Part shown: piece after piece, positions 5,521 through 8,811 of the stretch
How the letters are laid out: each line of letters begins with the position of its first letter
How positions within the stretch are numbered: position 1 is the stretch's first letter
Assembly (NCBI GenBank): GCA_027451305.1
Contig: DAIDJQ010000169.1
Coordinates: 1-8,811, forward strand
From: Cellulomonas sp.
GTDB taxonomy: Bacteria > Actinomycetota > Actinomycetes > Actinomycetales > Cellulomonadaceae
DNA: 8,811 bases
Direction of reading: 5' to 3'
The notes under the pieces: model-generated
Seen by the model: only the letters and a program-made list of their open reading frames with translations
Database searches by the model: none
What the model was told of the DNA's origin: nothing
Program-made: the position numbers and the translations under genes

Positions 5521-6425
5521 GCCGGCGGCGGGCCCGTGAGGACGCCGGGCGTGTGGATCCGGCGCTGTATGGCATGCACCCGGCTGCGCGTGTTGCACTG
5601 ACCGGGTTGGTGGGCCTGTTCGCCCTGTTCATCCTCGGTCCGCTCGTCTGGCTGGTGATCGCCTCGACGAAGGACACCGTGCACGTCTATCAGAGTTTCG
5701 GTTTCTGGTTCGCGGGTCCGTTCCGGCTGTTCCACAACATTGCGTCCCTGGGTCAGAACATCAGCGGGGCTGGGGTGTTCGTGGTGTGGCTGCGTAACAC
5801 CCTGGTCTACGCCGTGGTCGGTGCGGTGGGCGCCACTGCCCTGTCGGCGATGGCCGGCTACGGCTTTGCCCGCTACCGGTTCCGGGGCTCGCGGACCTTG
5901 TTCTTCATGCTCATGGCCTCCCTGCTGGTGCCGATTACGAGCGTGGCGCTGCCATTGTTCCTGCTCTATGCCAAGACGGGCCTGGTCAACTCCCCGTGGG
6001 GGATGATCCTGCCCAGCATGGTGTCGGTTGTCGGGATCTACCTGATGCGGACCTTCATCGAGGCGGCGGTCCCGCAGGACCTGATCGCCGCGGCACGTCT
6101 GGACGGTGCCGGTGAGCTGCGCATCTTCCTGCGCATCGCGATGCCGCTGTCCGCGTCCGGCCTGGTCACCGTGCTGCTCATCTCCGTGGTGACCATCTGG
6201 AACAACTACTTCCTGCCCCTGATGATCTTCAGCAAGAGCCGCCTGTACCCCCTGACCGTCGGACTGGCCGCGATGTCGACGGCGGCGCAGACCGGCACGA
6301 AGGCGGACCTGGTCCCGGTGCTCATCACCGGCGGCCTGGTGACCGTGGTGCCGATCGCCATCTTGTTCCTGCTGCTGCAGCGGTACTTTCGGGGCGGCAC
6401 GCTGCAAGGCAGTATGACGGGCTGA
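5517..6425 (+). CDS. ABC sugar transporter permease, MalG-like (CUT1)
   Basis: A 302-residue partner permease forming a heterodimer with the preceding protein. Predicted membrane segments are near 27-49, 93-117, 126-149, 162-182, 212-235 and 268-288. The EAA-type loop is AAARLDGAGELRIFLRIAMP (191-210), with Ala in place of the usual first Glu, which is common in MalG-type subunits. GYGFARYRFRG and LVPITSVALPLFLL are typical of the family. The start ATG 5517 overlaps the previous stop in ATGA and has a GGGGGA ribosome site. An in-frame reading upstream from 4662 is only the antisense-free shadow of the first permease and was not used. It is followed 67 bp later by the repressor gene in the same direction. 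Confidence 0.92.
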   Translation: MSRRRAREDAGRVDPALYGMHPAARVALTGLVGLFALFILGPLVWLVIASTKDTVHVYQSFGFWFAGPFRLFHNIASLGQNISGAGVFVVWLRNTLVYAVVGAVGATALSAMAGYGFARYRFRGSRTLFFMLMASLLVPITSVALPLFLLYAKTGLVNSPWGMILPSMVSVVGIYLMRTFIEAAVPQDLIAAARLDGAGELRIFLRIAMPLSASGLVTVLLISVVTIWNNYFLPLMIFSKSRLYPLTVGLAAMSTAAQTGTKADLVPVLITGGLVTVVPIAILFLLLQRYFRGGTLQGSMTG

Positions 6426-6475
6426 CGTGCACGGTTCCCTCCACGGTGCAGTTTCGACCGCGGGGGGGCGCTACC

Positions 6476-6482
6476 AAGGAGG
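6476..6482 (+). promoter_or_regulatory. Ribosome binding site that fixes the repressor start
   Basis: AAGGAGG lies 10 bases before ATG 6493. The alternative GTG at 6427 would add 22 residues before the conserved N-terminal helix-turn-helix and directly abuts the permease stop, so ATG 6493 is preferred. Confidence 0.7.
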
Positions 6483-6492
6483 CGTAGGCAAG

Positions 6493-7533
6493 ATGGCTGG
6501 CGCAACTCTGCGCGACGTCGCCGAACGTGCCGGCGTGTCGATCCGGACGGTCTCAAACGTCGTCAACGGCTACGTGCCGGTCTCGGAGGAGAAGCGTCTG
6601 CGCGTCCAGGAAGCCGTGGACGAGCTCGGGTACCGGCCCAGCGTCGTGGCCCGTCACCTGCGCCAGGGGCGCAGCGGCCTGATCGCCCTTGTCGTCCCCG
6701 AGCTGGACGTGCCCTATTTCGCCGAGCTCGCGCGGGTGGTGGTGGCCGAGGCCCGGCTCCGCGGCTACACGGTCGTGGTCGACCAGACCGACGGCGACCC
6801 CGACCGTGAGCGGCAGCTGATCTCCCGCAGCGGCGGGGCCGAGCTGTTCGACGGCGTCATCCTGTCCCCGCTGGCCCTGTCCGGTGCGGACATCGCGGCA
6901 CGCGACAGCAACGTCCCCCTCGTCCTGCTCGGCGAACGGGTCGAGGCAACCGCCGACACCCACGTCGTCATCGACAACGTCGCAGCCGCCCACGCCGCCA
7001 CCGAGCACCTGCTGTCCATCGGGCGCCGGCGGATCGCCGCGATCGGCGACCAGCCCTACGAGACCGGTGAGACCGCCCAGCTACGCACCCGCGGCTTTCG
7101 CGCCGCCATGCACGCCGCCGGCGTCGCGATCGACGAGTCGCTAGTCGTGCCCGCTGCACGGTTCCACTTCGCCGACGGCGCCCACGCGATGGCCCAGCTC
7201 CTCGAGGCGCCGAGCGGACCGCCGGATGCCGTCTTCTGCTACAACGACCTGGTCGCGATCGGCGCCATGCGCACCGTTCTCTCTCGCGGCCTGCGTGTGC
7301 CGCAGGACGTGGCGATCGTCGGCTTCGACGACATCGAGGCCGGCAGCTACACCACCCCGTCACTGACCACGGTGGCCCCGGACAAGGCGGTCATCGGCCG
7401 GGTCGCGGTCGAACGGGTGCTGGCCCACCTGCAGGGCGAAGAGCTGCCTGCCCCCGGCTGGGCACCGCACCGGCTCGTGGTGCGCGAGAGCACCGTCGGC
7501 ACCACCGCACCGGTAGCCGCCCCCGGCGTGTGA
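6493..7533 (+). CDS. LacI-family transcriptional repressor
   Basis: The 346-residue protein has the standard two-part plan. An N-terminal helix-turn-helix reads ATLRDVAERAGVSIRTVSNV (4-23), followed by NGYVPVSEEKRLRVQEAVDELGYRPS and a hinge helix with VVARHLRQGRSG. From about residue 62 the sugar-binding core begins (LIALVVPELDVPYF), with VILSPLALS, DAVFCYNDLVAIGAM and VAIVGFDDIEAGSYTTPSLTTV as family landmarks. It should bind the TTGCA-ACGA-TGCAA site before the operon and release it when an effector sugar binds, so the operon would regulate itself. Length and domains are complete. It ends the operon, converging on the GH2 gene. The effector is unknown; repression rather than activation is inferred from the operator covering the -35 box. 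Confidence 0.92.
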   Translation: MAGATLRDVAERAGVSIRTVSNVVNGYVPVSEEKRLRVQEAVDELGYRPSVVARHLRQGRSGLIALVVPELDVPYFAELARVVVAEARLRGYTVVVDQTDGDPDRERQLISRSGGAELFDGVILSPLALSGADIAARDSNVPLVLLGERVEATADTHVVIDNVAAAHAATEHLLSIGRRRIAAIGDQPYETGETAQLRTRGFRAAMHAAGVAIDESLVVPAARFHFADGAHAMAQLLEAPSGPPDAVFCYNDLVAIGAMRTVLSRGLRVPQDVAIVGFDDIEAGSYTTPSLTTVAPDKAVIGRVAVERVLAHLQGEELPAPGWAPHRLVVRESTVGTTAPVAAPGV

Positions 7534-7547
7534 ACCGTCACCGGTGA

Positions 7548-7583
7548 CCTCCACCGACCCCGGGGGATGGGTCAGCGTGGAGG
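7548..7583. terminator. Candidate bidirectional terminator between convergent genes
   Basis: CCTCCAC (7548-7554) pairs with GTGGAGG (7577-7583), and inside it GACCC (7556-7560) pairs with GGGTC (7569-7573) around an 8-base loop. The structure is symmetric on both strands and lies between the repressor stop and the GH2 stop, so it could end both transcripts. No T-run follows. A separate perfect palindrome GTCACCGGTGAC sits at 7537-7548. Confidence 0.45.
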
Positions 7584-7619
7584 CCACGGGTCACGGTTCA
7601 CCCGCGCCAGCCACCGCGC

Positions 7620-8811
7620 CTACTCGTCGATCACGTCGAGCGATCCGCGCCCGAGGATCCAGCCGGTCGCAGCGTCGGTGAGCAGCACGTGCAGGCGCCG
7701 CATCGATTGGTCCTGCGGCAGCGGCCCGGCGACGGACACGTGCTCGCTGAGCACGAACGGTTCGGCGGCCACCCGCGCGACCCGCGTGGCTGGCGTGGCC
7801 GGTTCGGCAGCGAACCGTGTGCTCCACGCGGTGCGGACCTCCAGCTCGATGGCGCCCGGGCCGTGGTGCGACACGGCCATCGTGAAGCTCACCTGACCCC
7901 CGGTCGAGGTGATGTCTCTACCGGGTGCGACGGGCGTGACGTCGAAGACCGGGACGGTGTCGGCGTTGGCGTCGCGGGGAGGCCGGCCGCCGTTGTCCTT
8001 CATCGCCCGCTGCGCGTCGGCCACGCCGGCGCTCTCGTGCTCGACATCGGTCAGCTCGGTCCAGATGTACCCGCTGATACGGTCGTAGCGACGCAGCTCC
8101 TGGGTCTGCCAGTGCAGGTTCCAGCCCCGGTCGATCGCCGTGAACCCGCCACCGAACTCGCTGTTGACCAGCGGACGGTCGGCCGGCACCGGGCCGTCCA
8201 CCATGAGGAGCTTGTCGACGACCCGGTCGACGGCGATCGCGACCGGGAACGTAGGCCGCTCGGACTCCAGCAACGCCTGCACCTTCGTTGCCCAGCCCGC
8301 GGGGTGCTCGTCGTACACGTGCCAGTCGACGATGTCGGTGTCCACGTGCGTCCAGCCGGAGTTGTCGACCACCGGCCGGGTGGCATCCAGCAACCGGAGC
8401 TGTCGCACGGCCCGACGGATCGCGTCCTGCTTGGCCGGGTCGCCGGGCACGTCCCAGTCCAGACCCCACTCCTCGTTGTAGAGGCCCCAGATCACGATCG
8501 GCGGGTGACCGCCGTCGCGGCGGACCATCGGCTCGATCTGCTCCTCGAACGCCTGCGCGGCGCCGGCCGAGAACCGGCCGGTCGACGCCGGCTCGGCCCA
8601 GATCAGCATGCCTAGCCGGTCGGCATGGAACAAGAACCGCGGGTCCTCGAGCTTCAGGTGCTTGCGCACCAGGGTGAAGCCCGCCTCGCGGGCCAGCTCG
8701 AGGTCCCGGACGAACGCCTCGTCGTCCGGCGCGGTGATACCCGATGCCGGCCAGTAGCCCTGGTCCAGGACACCCCGCAACGCCAGGCGCTGCCCGTTGA
8801 GGAAGAACTGG
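7620..8811 (-). CDS. Glycoside hydrolase family 2 enzyme, N-terminus beyond the window
   Basis: The 396 visible residues start with QFFLNGQRLALRGV, the strand that opens the catalytic TIM barrel of GH2 enzymes (beta-galactosidases, beta-mannosidases, beta-glucuronidases). The N-terminal jelly-roll and Ig-like domains must lie past 8811. Visible barrel marks are ADRLGMLIWAEPAS, IWGLYNEEWG with the acid/base Glu after Asn (visible residue 113, codon 8472-8474) and PLVNSEFGG with the nucleophile Glu (about residue 218). From about residue 300 a beta-rich C-terminal domain follows (VSFTMAVSHHGPGAIELEVR). Both catalytic Glu residues are present, so it should be active on a beta-glycoside, with retention of configuration. 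No signal peptide can be judged. It converges on the sugar-uptake operon and probably acts on imported substrate. The exact sugar specificity cannot be told. Confidence 0.88.
   Translation of the reverse strand, partial: QFFLNGQRLALRGVLDQGYWPASGITAPDDEAFVRDLELAREAGFTLVRKHLKLEDPRFLFHADRLGMLIWAEPASTGRFSAGAAQAFEEQIEPMVRRDGGHPPIVIWGLYNEEWGLDWDVPGDPAKQDAIRRAVRQLRLLDATRPVVDNSGWTHVDTDIVDWHVYDEHPAGWATKVQALLESERPTFPVAIAVDRVVDKLLMVDGPVPADRPLVNSEFGGGFTAIDRGWNLHWQTQELRRYDRISGYIWTELTDVEHESAGVADAQRAMKDNGGRPPRDANADTVPVFDVTPVAPGRDITSTGGQVSFTMAVSHHGPGAIELEVRTAWSTRFAAEPATPATRVARVAAEPFVLSEHVSVAGPLPQDQSMRRLHVLLTDAATGWILGRGSLDVIDE

Noticed and set aside
4456..5598. Long minus-strand open frame opposite the first permease
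   Set aside because: His/Gln/Arg/Glu-rich translation without domains; the plus-strand permease explains the region.
5391..6407. Long minus-strand open frame opposite the second permease
   Set aside because: Composition is typical of antisense translation of a membrane protein gene; no domain or ribosome site.
7689..8615. Long plus-strand open frame opposite the GH2 gene
   Set aside because: The minus strand carries GH2 motifs and both catalytic residues; the plus frame is its shadow.
1..8811. CRISPR array, rRNA or tRNA genes
   Set aside because: No regularly spaced repeats or RNA gene signatures were seen.

Overview
This window looks like chromosome from a high-GC actinobacterium. Supporting signs are a strong G/C preference at third codon positions, GTG/TTG starts next to GGAGG-type ribosome sites, Actinobacteria-like IS5 and IS21 transposase remnants, and a sugar ABC operon without its own ATPase gene, as is usual where a shared MsiK-type ATPase is used. 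I cannot place it to genus from the sequence alone.

The left third (1 to about 2,735) is a patchwork of mobile-DNA remnants. It opens with the tail of an XRE-type helix-turn-helix protein (antitoxin-like), whose reading frame is broken by a third copy of an 8-bp tandem unit. Next comes an apparently intact tyrosine recombinase (220-1200) with all six catalytic residues, bracketed by two inverted repeats. It is followed by the 3' part of an IS5-family transposase with a frameshift, which ends at a CTAG tetranucleotide and cuts into a small membrane-protein gene on the minus strand. A poorly coding stretch follows, then an IS21-type istB with an out-of-frame internal deletion and what looks like the IS21 right end with repeated terminal motifs.

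The middle (about 2,950-7,533) is a carbohydrate-uptake operon on the plus strand: a lipoprotein sugar-binding protein, two CUT1-type permeases (ATGA overlap), and a LacI-family repressor. A palindromic LacI-type operator with a central CG overlaps the -35 box of a plausible promoter about 85 bp before the first gene. A 14-bp-stem hairpin separates the binding-protein gene from the permease genes and may give differential expression.

The right end (7,620-8,811) is the 3' part of a glycoside hydrolase family 2 gene on the minus strand, convergent with lacI and running off the window. It keeps both catalytic glutamates. The simplest reading is a regulated uptake-and-hydrolysis locus: an oligosaccharide or glycoside enters through the ABC transporter, is cleaved by the GH2 enzyme, and inducer released or imported relieves LacI repression. 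The sugar cannot be named from the sequence. I found no clearly new biological system. The most useful observations are the tandem-repeat frameshift, the operator/promoter overlap, the paired inverted repeats around the integrase, and the junctions of the nested insertion-sequence remnants.
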